From Ciona savignyi (taxonomy: Eukaryota > Chordata > Ascidiacea > Phlebobranchia > Cionidae), in the NCBI GenBank assembly GCA_000149265.1, contig CH002742.1, forward strand, positions 39,045 to 103,044: a stretch of 64,000 nucleotides of DNA, written 5' to 3'. How positions within the stretch are numbered: position 1 is the stretch's first letter; the number at the start of each line of letters is the position of its first letter. The notes below the pieces were generated by a model that saw only the letters and a program-made list of their open reading frames with translations, was not told the origin of the DNA and searched no databases. This document shows positions 1 through 13,300 of this stretch, in pieces. The translations under genes and the position numbers were made by a program.

Positions 1-648
1 TTATTCCATGAATAGAGCAATATCATTGTAGTAGAAGAATGTTACTGTAAGATTACTAAGTAGGTTTGAAAGCACACTGTATGGTTGTGTGGTACTGAAA
101 ACTTCTATGTACTAAGTCGGTAAAATCCTGCTACTGTCATGCCATTACTGCCTTTACAAACACACCATGTAGCTGTGTCCCTGACCAAGGCACTTAACAA
201 CCATTGAATCCAAAAAATTGGGTTATTGTCATGAAAAACTGAACTAAAATATCTGGTGTATCAACAGTGGCTCAGTAAACCTGAATGTGGTATTTCATGT
301 AAATCCCCCTATATCATAAGTGTCTGCATCGAAAATTCCGATGATACTAGCATTGCACAGTCAAAAAGGATAAAACAATAAACATATATGTGATTATGGT
401 AGTTGTTATTTAGTGATGAACAGGCAACAGGAAAATGGTCTACAATTGAAAATAAGCAAACAAATAGTCCCAATAGGAAAGTGATAACTAACGTGGTCAA
501 CAATGGTATAAAAAACAATCTTGTAAATTTAACAAATTAAAATTGTAAGATTTACAATCTTAATACCTTATACCATGATTACCAATACAATGAATACATA
601 CATGTATACAAGTTGCAAACGTAGAACACCACGCTACATGAAACCCAC
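1..648. other. Left flank, probably RABGGTA 3' intron
   Basis: No coding exon could be recognised here on either strand. The RABGGTA reading frame stops at a splice donor at 648/647, inside its leucine-rich repeat region, so the missing last repeats should lie further left, outside the window or in this stretch unrecognised. Around 170-240 there is sequence resembling the body of the tRNA-derived SINE seen elsewhere (a 'tgtccctgaccaaggcactta' type block). The 69-residue minus-strand reading frame at 309-518 has no family resemblance and ends without fitting the LRR phase, so I do not call it a gene. Confidence 0.4.
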
Positions 649-3600
649 CTCCAAACAGTGCAGCAGTGATAAAGGTGAGTTCAGACTTTGAAGCTGATTG
701 TTTGAAACATTAAGATGGGTTATAGAAGTGAAGAATTCCAACCGGCATAAATAGGTCAATCCCTGGAACACATATTAATTGCTCTTATGAATGGAATCAT
801 ATTTGAGAGAGATATACATATACTAGTGTAGGATCTTCTGTTAGAGTATTATTTGATTAAAGTCATTTAAACAAAAATTAACATCAATATATACAAGTTC
901 CAGTCTGTCTAACTATAAGTTTAAGAGCAAAAAGTTTATCTGGTCAGCACAAAACGTTTTAGGGGGAAATGTTTTTGTTGTTATTTTAAAGCAATATAAA
1001 ACAAAACTTTAAAACTGTATGATTGCAGATAAACTCCCAAAAGCTGTCAACCTTTCCACTTAGGTTGAGAGTTCTGTTTTGCAGGCGAGATGCAGCAATG
1101 TAGTCTTCTATCTGGTACTTGGACTGCAAGTCTTGATAATACCGACATCTCATGCTATCGACCACACATAGCTCACATAGCAGTCCACTTACTCGGCTTG
1201 AGTATTGGACAGGGTCGATTGCACGCATGAGAAGAACCAGAGTCAACATTACCCCTGGAGAAATAATGATCTTTGTTTTATGAAGATATAAGTGTTTTGC
1301 AAAAATAAATACTGTTATTTACCTTAAAAATAGCATAATATAAAAACAATTACACTCCATCATGGTAATAAAACATACTGTTAAATAAATTACAAACACT
1401 ACACAGATAAAAAAGACAAACTTTACTTTTTTATATGCTTTAAGATCAGCATTTCAAAATATATACAAGTGGAGTTTTTAAGATCAGCATTACAAAATAT
1501 ATATAAGTGAAGTGTTTAAGATCACCATTACGAAATATATACAAATGAAGATATCATGCCAAGCATGATATGAATGACGACCCACATTTGTTTCCTGGTT
1601 CCAACTCATTGAGTTCCTGGCATGAATTGAGTTCTTCAGCAAGAACAGATAACTTTGCGTCGCTGGAAGTTTGTCGGAACGTCTCAGGGCTGGTTTGGAT
1701 GCAGGAGATCGATTGTTCTTCATCTTGTGCCACCTCAACCGTCATCTTCGAGGATGCAATCTCAACTGATATCTTGCTGCATCCCATAGAGAGTTGCTCT
1801 TTAGCAAGCTGGCAATGCTACATGGGTACAATGTCAGAGGTTGGTGGTTTTAAAATATAATTTTCTTACTAACAAATTTAATGACCAATCCAACAATATC
1901 GTTCGGACATAAAGCTCAATTCATCTATGAGTATTATTTAAATTACCTAAATGTTAAATCAGTATTCTTTTTTCACCAGTAATAAGGCATTGTAGAAAAT
2001 ATACAAATTGTAGGAATAAAAACTGACTTGGGGCAGTTTGCATAATGTTTAAGTTTTAACCCACAAAGGCACAAATTCTATACAGATGATGTATGTTGTA
2101 TATAAATACAGCAGAAATCTGAAAAAAATCTGAAAAAGTACTAACAAATGGAGATTGCCCACTAAGAAAAATACTGTAACTAGTTACATTAATTCTAGAT
2201 TGTATGATAAGTTATCAATGAAGGAAAGTTTAACCAACCAGTTGTAAAATATACACCCACCCATGCATGTTGGTATTTTTGATCATCAACTCCTGTCCAT
2301 GTCACATTTTGTTGCTGTCCATTTACATAAACCTTCATGGAACTGCACTGTGCTAGCTGTGATGATAACAATACATCAGTGTGTGGTTAACTGTTCGGTA
2401 TTAAATTAAGATGAACATTACAGTGTAAAAAAAAGATAATATGTAAGCTGTTGATGGCAAACATAGTATAAGTGTGAGCTAAAAAACCCATGGCTAAAAA
2501 ACAACGCCGTTACAACACAGGTTATCATGACAATACCACATGTCCCAAGTCTGGTTTCCTAAGCTGTTACATTGTGCATATACCTACTATAAAGATATAT
2601 GTTGCTATAGTATACACATATTTGGTAGGAAGTTTGTTTCAGTAAGATAAGTTTTTATAGCTGAAAACACTAAACACCCAACATGCTATACCACTGAATG
2701 TGTATAAATTGAACCCACATACCGAAACAGGTTTGCGTAAAGTGCATGTTAATCTGGAATCAAGTTTTGAAACATGAAGGCAGGTAATTGATTGCTTTGT
2801 CTCTCCTGAATGAAAAAATCATTTTTAAACGAAGTTACATCATGTGGGATTTAAATGCTCATCAAGGACTAAAGGAAGGGTATAACATATAAGAATATTA
2901 ATTATCCTGCTAAAAACAAAGCAATTTGAGTAAAATCACATTTTTTTAAATCTAGCTTAATTTTGCTTGGGTACAGATTGTTCAATCCCAGTTTCTTTAG
3001 AACATATGTAAATTGTACCCTTTAGGTCCCACTACTTTTTACTTAAGGGCCAGTTCACAAAAAAATGTGGCAACTTGCGGGCCACTTTTAACATAATTTT
3101 CATAAAAAACAACCTTACCAATGTGCCATTACCGCACTTCTCAGACTATTTCACTACAAGCACTGCTACATTAGCCTACAGCCCTACACACAGTGTGAAG
3201 TAATAATTCCCTAGCGAGACGCGATCATTCAATAAACATTTGTGTGACGTAACAAGCCTTTACATGTGACACGCAAGCCTGTAGTTGGACAAGGCTGATT
3301 TAGAAGATTACCTTTCTACACAAGTAATTATTACAAAACAGTTTACAACAACAACAACAAAAAACACATGACACCCACCTCTCCCCAGCAGCCACCTGTG
3401 GTAGAACCAGGCACTTTGATCGTTGGGATCGGTGAAGAATGCGTTTTGCACAAGCTCCAATTCTATATGTATATTCAAAATGTGATGATGGCAATACAAT
3501 GGTAGACTAAATAATATTAACCAAAACTTGTGACAGTGACATTTAAATAGTACTGGTTACACTTCTTTATTAAAAGTAAAAAAAGTGTTCACATTAAAAA

Positions 3601-6600
3601 AATAAATCACAAAATAATTAAAAATATGATAATCTAATTGACAGCTGACTTTACCATGTGATGTAAAGTAGCTTAAAAGAAAAATGTTAACATGAAAATT
3701 AAATTGCAAAATAATTGAGATGAACGTTCCCACAAGTACCTTCCAACAGCATTTTCTCCCCAATACGATTTGGGTCATTTAAATCGGGGCATTCGATAGG
3801 GAGTAGCTTGCTTCGATGATGCCACGAGGAATAATTTGAAAAGTTGTTTTCAATCAATTTGTGAGTGAAGTTGATTTCATCACCAGGCAACACTGCTGAG
3901 TGTTGCACAACAAACCTGCGGTAATCCCAGCAGTGGACTGGAAAATATTTTGAAAACAATTCTAAAATATTTTGAAATAAAAAATATTCCAAATATTAAA
4001 CATGTGAATACATTTAGTATATTTTGGGATAAAACACATTTAATGTATAGCAAAGAGATTCCACTTTTGGGAATAAATTGTTTAAATGTCGCAACATTAA
4101 CATGGTTTAGACAAACCACATTAAAATTAATTGGGAGTCACTGGTTGTAGTCAGCACTTACAATTTCTCTCATCATACTGAAGAAATAGATTACAGAGTT
4201 GAAGTTCCTTTTTCCAGTCTGGTTCTGGCATTGTCAAAAGCACAAAGCATCTGTAATAGGCAAAATCGTTCAGATTATATACATAATGAATAAACACATG
4301 ATCGTGTCCTTCTTTGGCCAGTTAGCTTACTCCTTGAATATTGGATAGTCAGTCAGAAAGTAGTGAGACAAAAAAAAAAACAACTACGAATTTATCGGCT
4401 TTGTCCTTAGTCAGGGCACTTAGCAAACCCACTGGATTAGATGGTCAATACAAACCAGTGGAAATGTTGCCATTGTATTTCAAAATACTGTAATATCTTA
4501 GCTACAAGTGTTGACACAAGTTATTCTGACGATGGCTCCTGTTATAATATGCCCTGCGTTTCTTATGCCTGTGAAGAAATAGCAGAAATAGGAGTAGACT
4601 ATATCATAACATAGACATATGGTCAATGAATACTTTACAATCAACAAAAAAAAAGTAACCAACTTACCTGTGGTTCCAACAACTATAGGATTTCGGGTTA
4701 TTTTTTAAACAATTCTGAATAAAAGAAAGCTCAGCTTGGAAACTTTCCAGAAGTTCTTCAGTGCTTCTGTGTAAAATTATTGATGGATTCAATTGTTCCT
4801 ATGGCCACGGTCCAGTCGGGCATTAAATTAGTATGATAATGAAAAATTGAAGACATTATACAACAATATAATAATTCTGGATTAATAGAAATACAGATTA
4901 GAGTAATATCTAATATCTATAACATATATGGACCAGGATAAAGAAACTTTTAGTGCCATTGTTTATTTAAATGTATTCATCTCAAGATTTTCAAGAATAT
5001 TTATTTGAAATTGGTCGTACTTTGTCGATTTGTAATGAAGAAAGGTGTTTTTTCTGTAGTTCCAAATGGTGTAGTAGTCTGAATTTGCTGTTAAAATTTC
5101 CTGTGTGATGTGTAGCCCTTCCCGATCATACTCCTTTGCTGTAATCTAAAAGTATACAACAATGACTGAAATATTTTGATAAAACATAATACACTGTAAG
5201 ATATCCAGCAACCAATTAGACATGTTGAAAAAAGACTAATTGTCAAAATATTATTTTCCCATTGTCCCGTTATCCATTATAATTCAGTTTAGTGCACATG
5301 AGAAAAATTACTTTAATTTTATTCAATATCCATTATTAATCCACTGGGTTAAACCGAAGTTCCTTGTCCAATGATATAAGCAATAAGGAAGTAGTTTTAA
5401 AACATTCTAACTTAAATCATTGCATAAATCCCCACTCTAGGCCACAGCCTCAATAGAGTTGTAAAATTAGTAATATTACCTACCTTTTTAAAAGCAGCAG
5501 CCTTTGCCCCTTGAAACAATTTCAACTTTTTCTCGCGGTGTTTTCGTTTCTCCTCTGCTTGTTCAGCAGTTGTTTTAACTTTTAAGCGACCATGCTAATT
5601 AAAACAAATATAATTAATTACTTTTAATAAACGGATTTTACAAGTGGTTCATTCAAAAAGTCGAGCACGGATTAAAAAATATTGGATACCCGTAAACATT
5701 TTTGCTGGAAAAGGTTGAATCTTTTTGGAAAACAACTTTTATGCAACCAGACAGTTTACATCCATGCCTTTTGTTTTCTGCTAATGCTTAACAGGTATTA
5801 TAGCATAATGATACAAAGGTTTTAAAACTTGTGGATCCATTCTCATATAAATGTCAGCATTGTTTTCATACCAGCGCCAAAAATAAAGATTCATTCCATG
5901 GATGAAAAACTAGGTTCAAGATAACACAGTAAAAATTCTGTATTCATAACATTTGTACTATACAAGCAGCCATTACGTTACATCTACCAGTCTAGTGATG
6001 TAGCTCAGCGTAGTCCAACTACATGCGTGTGGGGCGCTTGCCGCCCTCCGATATGATTTTTGCGGTCAGCAAAATTTCACAGTATTGATTTAATTTGTAT
6101 TTTTATAGAGTCAGTAATTTTATTTAAAACAAGCATAGCATCTTTTAACAATCACAAGCCTCGTGTAGCCCAAAATCAAGCTTAAGATTTCATGTGAAAT
6201 TTATTACCACCGTAAGAATTCATTGTTATGTCACACAAATGTTTAATGAATGTAGCGTCTTGCCAATGAAGTATTAGTTCACAGTATGTGTAGGGCTTTA
6301 GGCCGGTCCCTCTATTTTGTACAGGTCCGCTAGGTCCGCTAGGTCCATTAGGTCCAGCGCTAGGTCCGCTAGAGTTAGTTTTAAACATGGGGTTGGAGTT
6401 AGGGTTAGTTCTGGGGTTGAGATTAGTGTTTAGGACAGGGTTTAAATTAGTGTTTAGGGCAGGGCACTGGACCTAGCGCTGGACCATAGTGGACCTAGCG
6501 CTGGACCTAGTGGACCTAGCGCTGGACCTAGTGGACCTAGCGCTGGACATAGAGGACCTAGCGGACCAAGCGGACCTGTACAAAATAAAGGGACCCCTTT

Positions 6601-6828
6601 AGGCTAATGTACGATTGCTTGCAGTAAAATAGTCTAAAAGTGCGGTAATGGCTTATTGGTTAAGTTGTTGTTTTTATAATCATTTTGTTGGAAGTGGCCA
6701 GCAAGCTGTCACGTTTTGTAAAATGACCCGTAAGTCAAAAGTAGTTGGACCACGCTGATCTAGCTTTTAAATCTACAATTATAAATATAGACTGTCGTAG
6801 GATCAAAGTATCTGAGAAAACTTACCAT
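649..6828 (-). CDS. RABGGTA: Rab geranylgeranyltransferase subunit alpha (3' end off window)
   Basis: Alpha subunit of Rab geranylgeranyltransferase, which with the beta subunit and REP attaches geranylgeranyl groups to Rab GTPase C-termini in the cytosol. Seen exons, in gene order: ATG alone at 6826-6828; 5484-5594 (HGRLKVKT start, the family N-terminus); about 4975-5145; about 4679-4760 ([11 protein letters not shown]); about 4160-4252; about 3738-3941 ([24 protein letters not shown]); about 3380-3480 ([20 protein letters not shown]); about 2722-2805 and 2262-2362 (Ig-like insert, [11 protein letters not shown] and [14 protein letters not shown]); 1582-1825 ([19 protein letters not shown]); 1052-1254 ([13 protein letters not shown]); 649-762 ([16 protein letters not shown]). 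Prenyltransferase alpha repeats, the Ig-like region and the start of the LRR region are all present, as in vertebrates. Junction 1052/762 is phase-checked (AAG to GGA TTG). The last LRRs are missing. CEP112 lies upstream on the same strand, 510 bp away. Confidence 0.93.
1441..1550. repeat. Three tandem copies of a 38-bp unit
   Basis: The block 'taagatca(g/c)cat' restarts at 1441, 1479 and 1517, an exact 38-bp spacing, each copy followed by an 'aaatatatacaa' stretch. It lies in the RABGGTA intron between exons 1582-1825 and 1052-1254. Confidence 0.85.
4391..4470 (+). mobile_element. SINE body fragment
   Basis: The order 'cggctttgtccttagtcagg', 'gcacttagcaa', 'ccactggattaga' follows the body of the better-preserved tRNA-type SINE at 49888-50128 ('ttgtccttgggcaaggcact ... 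cagcggattaatgg'). The tRNA-like head and the tail are not recognisable. It lies in a RABGGTA intron. Confidence 0.45.
6304..6596. mobile_element. Foldback element with 9-bp-repeat arms and 8-bp target duplication
   Basis: A 293-bp element flanked by a perfect 8-bp direct repeat CTTTAGGC (6296-6303 and 6597-6604). Its ends are inverted repeats: the left end (c)ggtccctctattttgtac is matched by the reverse complement of the right end with two mismatches in 22 bp. Inside, both arms are runs of a 9-bp unit like ggtccgcta (and its complement on the right). The centre, about 6370-6470, is G/T-rich with ggttgagattagtgtttagg. An 8-bp duplication is typical of hAT-type transposition. There is no coding capacity, so it is non-autonomous. 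It lies in the RABGGTA intron between the isolated ATG exon and exon 2, and shares its core with elements at 48231 and 59038. Confidence 0.85.
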
Positions 6829-7338
6829 TATTAGATAATTGTGAAAGAACTGCTCATGCGACTAAGTCCTTAGTTGTTCGTCAAAGTTTTGAAACATTAA
6901 CAATCATACCGAAATCACAGCCCAGTTTTATTTGAGAGAAACTCAGCTGTTTACACAAAATCCCCTAAACTGAAACCATCAATAACACCAATACTTCATA
7001 GAAACAATATATATATTGTGGAACCAACTGCAACCATACTTAAAATTAACGATACAACGAAAACTATTCATATTCTGTGTAAAAAATGCGATGATTACAA
7101 CATGTACAGTGCCAATCATTCTACACAATGCCTGAAAATAACATAAAATCTTGGCATAAAATGTTGTTAAAAACATAAAAAGGTTAATCTAAAGCAGCAC
7201 TTTAAACGTTTCCAAGGCACAAAAAGTACCAAAAATCTTATTTTAAACATGAAAATGGTGAAAATTTAACCGGGTTATACTTCACATACATTGATAAATT
7301 AATTAATTAATTAGAAATGAAAATGCATAAATATTGAT
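6829..7338. other. Intergenic, CEP112 3' end to RABGGTA start
   Basis: 510 bp between the CEP112 stop codon and the RABGGTA ATG, both genes on the minus strand. It must hold the CEP112 3' UTR and the RABGGTA promoter and 5' UTR. A run of aattaatt at about 7300-7312 is the only clear simple sequence. I see no further gene. Confidence 0.5.
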
Positions 7339-10300
7339 CTACAGTCGAAGAGATGAGCGACTTGAATTGAACGTTGCGTCTAGATCTACATCCTCACTCA
7401 GTACATTAACTCTCTGTTGCAATGATTTAACCTGAATGAAAACAAGGTTGAACTTTACATTCTTTCAGACAAAAAATGCAGATTAAAACCCCAATATCTA
7501 CACTACCATAGCACTATGTACCACAGACAGTAGAACAACGATGATCAGCCATTTCATCAACATTTGAGTAAACGAAGATGCAAAAACACAGTTTAAGAGT
7601 AATAAGATTTAAATACATTGTCTACCTGGGATCGCAAACACGAGATTGTTTGCTCCAAATCTTGTTTGAGGGATTTCGGAAGCGTGTCTTTCAATCTGTC
7701 CTCGCATTTTAGCTTAACTTTTGTCAGCTGAAAATAAAATATTAGTTAACGATTCTTACTAAAATATAAAAAAAAGTGTACATGAAAATATTTTGGATGC
7801 AGTCGTGTTTATGAATACTATTTATTGACAAAAAACCTCTTGTGGTCTTTAGAATGCAAGATATTCAATTTGCACCACCACAAAATTTGGTAGCATAGTG
7901 TAATTACTTCTGTGGTACTTAATCTAAATTGCTGGGCTACAGTGTAGGTTTAATTATTGATAAGTAATTAGAATCAATTTCCATTACATTAAAATATTGT
8001 ATACACAAGCCCTTTTACAAAAATTGTTTTCCCTATTGTTTACATAAACATGGTGATAAATATATTTTGCCTAATCAGCCATTTATATAGTTAAAGGGCG
8101 ACCTGATCTCTAAGATCGTATTCAAGCTTGTGGGTGTCCCGTTGGATGATGTGAAGCTTTTCACGCTCTGCTTCCAACTCGTTTTGCAGATTCTGGAGAA
8201 TGGATTCAACATGTTAGCCAGAAGTTACACACAACACAACATCATTGAACAATGCCCACTGACTAGTTCGATTAAAATTATGAAAATGCATTGGGGTCGT
8301 GTTATGTTTGCTAATTAACTAATGATTGGTACTTAATTAACTTTGTATTCATAGTAGTAAAAACAGTAAAAACTTCTAAACTTTTATACAGAATTAGAGT
8401 GAAGTACCGACCACTACGGTAGCGTGATGCTGCATCTTCATTCTTGCAACTTCATCTTCTCTCCTCTTGGTCTCCTCCACCATCTGCTCCTCCACTTCTC
8501 TCTTCACCCCGATCATTGTTTCCCGCATCTCCGTCTCCTTCCGCTGAGCCTCCGAGATACGATCGTGTGCTCGATCGAGACGCTGACGATGATCTGCCTC
8601 CAGCTGGTCAAGTCGAGATTTCGACTAAATGAAAAATAACAAGATTAAATATTACTAAAATAGAATAACATAGGATAAATATATATATAATAGTGAATGG
8701 AAAAACCCAAAAGGTGTTAACATACTGGTAATGATCAGATTACCACCTGTCTACTGTCGGGTTAAAGGTTCAAAAAGATACGAAGTTAAAAAATGTGCTT
8801 GTTATGATATGCTGATTTATTTGTATGCAAATTCGTTTATAAAGGTAAGTTGAAAAGCAACCAAATTAAAGTCGCATTGCAATTATGAAAAATTCATTTA
8901 CTAAACAATCACAAAATAACGAACAACAATAACGACATCAAACCTTTTGTGCTTGTCGTTCGAGTTCAGCTGCGTGGTGCTGATGCATCTCCATCCTCTG
9001 TCGGTCGATCTCACCCTCCAACCTCGCGACCACTGCGTCGTGATCCTTCGTCGTCTTCTGCCGCTCTTCCTCCCTCAAGAGACCGAGTTCGACGAGCTGC
9101 TGCCGACGAAGCGAGTTCGCCGACACGAGCTGCTCGCGAAGATCACGGATTTGTGACTCGAGGTTGGATACCGCCTGACAAATACAAAAATGTTTACACA
9201 CAGTAAATAACTGATGCAATTTAAACAAATAATTTAACAATCGGAGAAACATCAATGAATATAAAACATAGGTACATTATGCATTAGGGATGGGCACATA
9301 TTTTAAAATCAGGGGCCAATTTTATTTTTATTCTTAGTCAACTGAACCCCTTACAACTGAGCTCCTACAACTGAACCCCTTTACAACTGAACCCCTTTAA
9401 ACAGAACCCTTTTAACTGAAAAGGGGGTTCAGTTGTAAAGAGGTTCACTTGAAATGGGTTCAGTTGTAAAGGGGTTCAGTTTAAAGGGGTTCAGTTAAAA
9501 GGAGTTCAGTTGTAAGGGGCTTAATTGTAGGGGTTCAGTTGTAAAGGGTTCAGTTGTAAGGGTTCAGTTGTAAGGGGTTCAGTTGTAAGGGGTTCAGTTG
9601 TCATGGAACCGATTTTTTGATGACTTGTTTTTTAATGACTGTTTGTTAGCTGTCTGTTTATGCTTCTGTGTTATGATATGTTTTTACTTGCTGCTACTTT
9701 CTATGGCAAAAATATACAAACTAAGGAAATAAACAGAACTACCCACACGCATTATAAGGATAAAAATTTCTTAATCAATAAAATTAAATATTAGAACTAT
9801 TTAAAAAAAATCTTCCACCTCCTGATGTTGTATCTTCCGCTCCTCAGCGATCCTCTCCTGCTCTTCCAGCGACTCCCTTAACCTGGATTCACCCTGTGAG
9901 AGCTGATGTTCATAATCCCGGACGACTTTCTCTCGTTCGGATGCAGATCGCTGGAGTTCAACCTCCTTCTCGTGCTCCGACATCAGCCGCTGCCGACTCA
10001 ACTGATCCGGAAAAAAACATCGATGAAAAGTAGCGGTGGAGAAGGCAGGGGTGTTACAAAGGTGAAAATATGAAGAAAATAGGGAAGGATGGTTATTATC
10101 TCGATTCATAGGTATCGATTCCCTAGGTAGCAGGGTATAAAAATGTTGGGTGGCAATGTACAAATTGATAGTATTTTATAATATTTTTTTTTGTCTTATA
10201 TAATAATTTTATGGGACTCTTAAATTTTTTAATTTAAAACTGGTTGCAAGCAAATTAAATTTCAAAAAAACTGCCTTTCATAAAAAAGTTTTAGAAAAAA

Positions 10301-13300
10301 AATCTTATGTCCTCCTATGTCCAAGTTGAATAAAATTCTAATTATTTCCAAATATAAACTTGGAGAGGGTATTCGTCTATTACTAATCCAACCAAACTAA
10401 CCTCTTCACTGTGGGTTTCCTTTAATTCAGCAATTTGTTTCCGGAATTCTTCCTGGAGCTTCTCCCTTGTGAGTTGGCTCTTATCCAGGTCCCGTTCCAT
10501 CCTCTCCAGTTGGCTTCTCATGTCGGCGTAAACTTTCTGCTGCGCGTCGTTTACCTTGGCAGAATTAACAAAATTACAGACGTTAGTATATTAAATGTTT
10601 ACTAAGGGATGTATCGGGTCAAACTTGACTTGGTATTCTGGTGATTGACCAGTTACGATTAAACACTTCAAAATGGATTTTAACACACATTTAATACAAC
10701 ATACCAGTCCCAGTAAGACACAACAAATTAAACTACTTAATTTATAACAAAAAACATCAAAAACAACACAACATGCATATTGCAAATTTTCCACATATGT
10801 AATAATTGCACCAAATACGAAACAAATTAAGTGAATAGTAATATACTGCAATACAATAAAACAATAACAATGTTAAAAAAACTAAGTTAATGTTACAACA
10901 TTAAAAACGTTTGCTATTCTACAGAAATACCAAAAAAAACTAATGTAGCCTTGTGGACATTTTGATCTTACTTGCCGCTTATAAGCATCAATAGCTTGTT
11001 CAGCTTGTGTGGAAGCTTGCTTCTTTTCCATGCTTTGCCGAACTATGTGTTCATCCTTTTCTCTATTGGTTTCAATTATCACAATTAAACTATATATCAT
11101 AACAATACGATTTTTAAGCAAAAAAAACTTTTTGAGAATTTTCAAGACATCAAAAAAAGGGAAATAAATGCTGACTAAAAAAAGAAACCTAATGTTCTGA
11201 TTCATTTACCAGAAAAGCAATTTAATGTGCAAATAATGTACAGGTAATTTACCTAAACAAAATTTGATACTTTTAGTATGTTATACGCCAAATTTTTTTT
11301 TAATTTCTTCGATTACTTGATGATATCCTCGAATGAGGAAACTTGGCGTTTATGTTGCGCACGCTCCTGATCCCATTCCGACTTTAGTCCGTGAATTTGT
11401 TTGTCATGAAGATGTTGCAAACTCATCATGTCTTGTTGGTGCAACGAGTCTTTCTCCTGAAGGATGTTGGGTATGTTAAAATTAAACAGTGTTGAAGGTG
11501 TTTTAAAGGGTCTTTCAGGTGATGGGTTTGTTAAAGGTAAACAGTGTTGAAATTGTTGTGATAGGTGTTGAAGCCTTGAAGGTTAAGGGTATGTTGGAAT
11601 ATGGGCTATTTGAACCCCATGTTCAAAAGCTGTAAGAGTCAAATATACATTTGCCTATTTATTCAATAACATTATAAACCATTGAAATATGAATCCGAAC
11701 AATAGTCCAAGTTCAATATGCATGAAAAAACTTTAAATCTCAAGTCTAGTCCAATTTATTTTTTAAGTCAATTGCAGGAAAAATTACTGTTGTACTTTCT
11801 TGGTGTTTTCTCTGAGTATTGGAAATAGTGGCAAAGAGAAGAGCAATAAAACCACCAAATCAATAAACTATACAATAAGTAGTGTATACCATAGGTGGTC
11901 ATACAAAACATAAAAAAGATATTACTGCATGCGTCTAATAAAATACTTGAAAATACACACAACAAATATAATAATCATTATACAAACAATAAAACAAGTC
12001 ACAAATAATAAGAGTGAATCCATTTACCCTGCTTTCCCTGGTCTTTTGCTGCTCGCTATCTTGCAAAGCGTGACGCAGATTCTGCAACTGGTCTTCATAG
12101 TCCCTCTGCACCTCTTGTAGCTGGGTATGGGGAAAAAATTTTTATACAGGAAATTTGCATGATATCGGGATTCTACTGATATAGCGTAGTGAACTATATG
12201 GCTGGAAACTTGTAACATATTTCATAGTTATCACAAAACACACTCGCTAATAATACTCATTTTCAGGGTAAAATATTAAACAAATTAAGCAGAGGGTTAA
12301 TTCACACTGTTCTAATTTAACATACTTCTATGATTGGACTTATTTAATATAGTCATGTTGTAACACATACAATCGAAATTTGTTACTTTTATAGAAAGGC
12401 CAAGCTTACTTTGGCATTTAAAACAGAGTTTTCCTGCTTCACGTACTCCATATTTGCATTATGTTTGTGACTAAGGTTTTTCAGAAGATCCTCTTTCTCA
12501 CTTTTCAAGTTTTCCACTTCTTTTAGCAGGCTATTACACCTGTATAAGAAAAATGTGTCATACCTGACAATGTTTCAAAGAAAAACAAGAAAAAAGTATA
12601 TGGCATATAGCTCATGGAATTATGTGTGAACACAACATGCCTGATGATAACCAAGTGCGTAGGCTTGAAAAGTACAAGTTTATTGGATAAGCACCCACAC
12701 AATGCAAACATTTGAACAATATAATTCTCCTTATTTCGATATACTGTACACTTCTTAGTTTTAAATAAAGAAACTACTGCATGATTACTAATGTAGCAAG
12801 ACTTTATTCCAACAAGCCGGGTAAATCCTGGTAGAGTTACTTTATGGCAACAAATGAAATAACTGATTCTGGGTATACTTATGTATCATGTCATATAAAG
12901 TAAGTCTTCTATGGCCAGTTAAAAGGTTCTTGTGGGAGCTTGCAAAACAGCTTTTAAATAATATGATCATTTTTACCCACAACACACAGTGGTGGAATCA
13001 ATATAATACTTTGTAAATGTTTAAAATTTGTCAACCATATTCATTATCGAAAGATTCCAATAAAAATTAAATCTTTAAATCGAATGTTATTTTAGATTTA
13101 ATTGTTTCCATGTCAAAATGTTATGCTCAAAACTACCTAGAAGAAGAATGCTGAAGGTCGACCAGTGTTTTCTCATGCAAATTTTCCAACTGCTGCTTCT
13201 CTGACAGCAGGGTTTGTTTTGCTATCATGGTGGACTCGGTCTCCTGGCTTAGTTGAAACACTCGGTTTTCCAGCTCACTTATTATCAGCTTCTGCAGAAC

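Noticed and set aside
309-518. 69-codon minus-strand frame with hydrophobic stretches
   Set aside because: No family resemblance, no splice-phase fit with the RABGGTA LRR exon, and composition expected of AT-rich intron sequence.
1570-1860. 96-codon plus-strand frame
   Set aside because: It is the antisense shadow of the RABGGTA exon 1582-1825, whose minus-strand translation matches the family.
6182-6388. Gly/Pro/Ser-rich frame ([12 protein letters not shown]) resembling collagen-like repeats
   Set aside because: It is a translation of the 9-bp repeat arm of the foldback element at 6304-6596; the 9-bp period alone creates the tripeptide-like pattern.
8424-9206. Pro/Leu/Arg-rich plus-strand frames over 8424-8639 and 8947-9206
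   Set aside because: Antisense of GC-richer CEP112 coiled-coil exons; the minus-strand reading matches CEP112.
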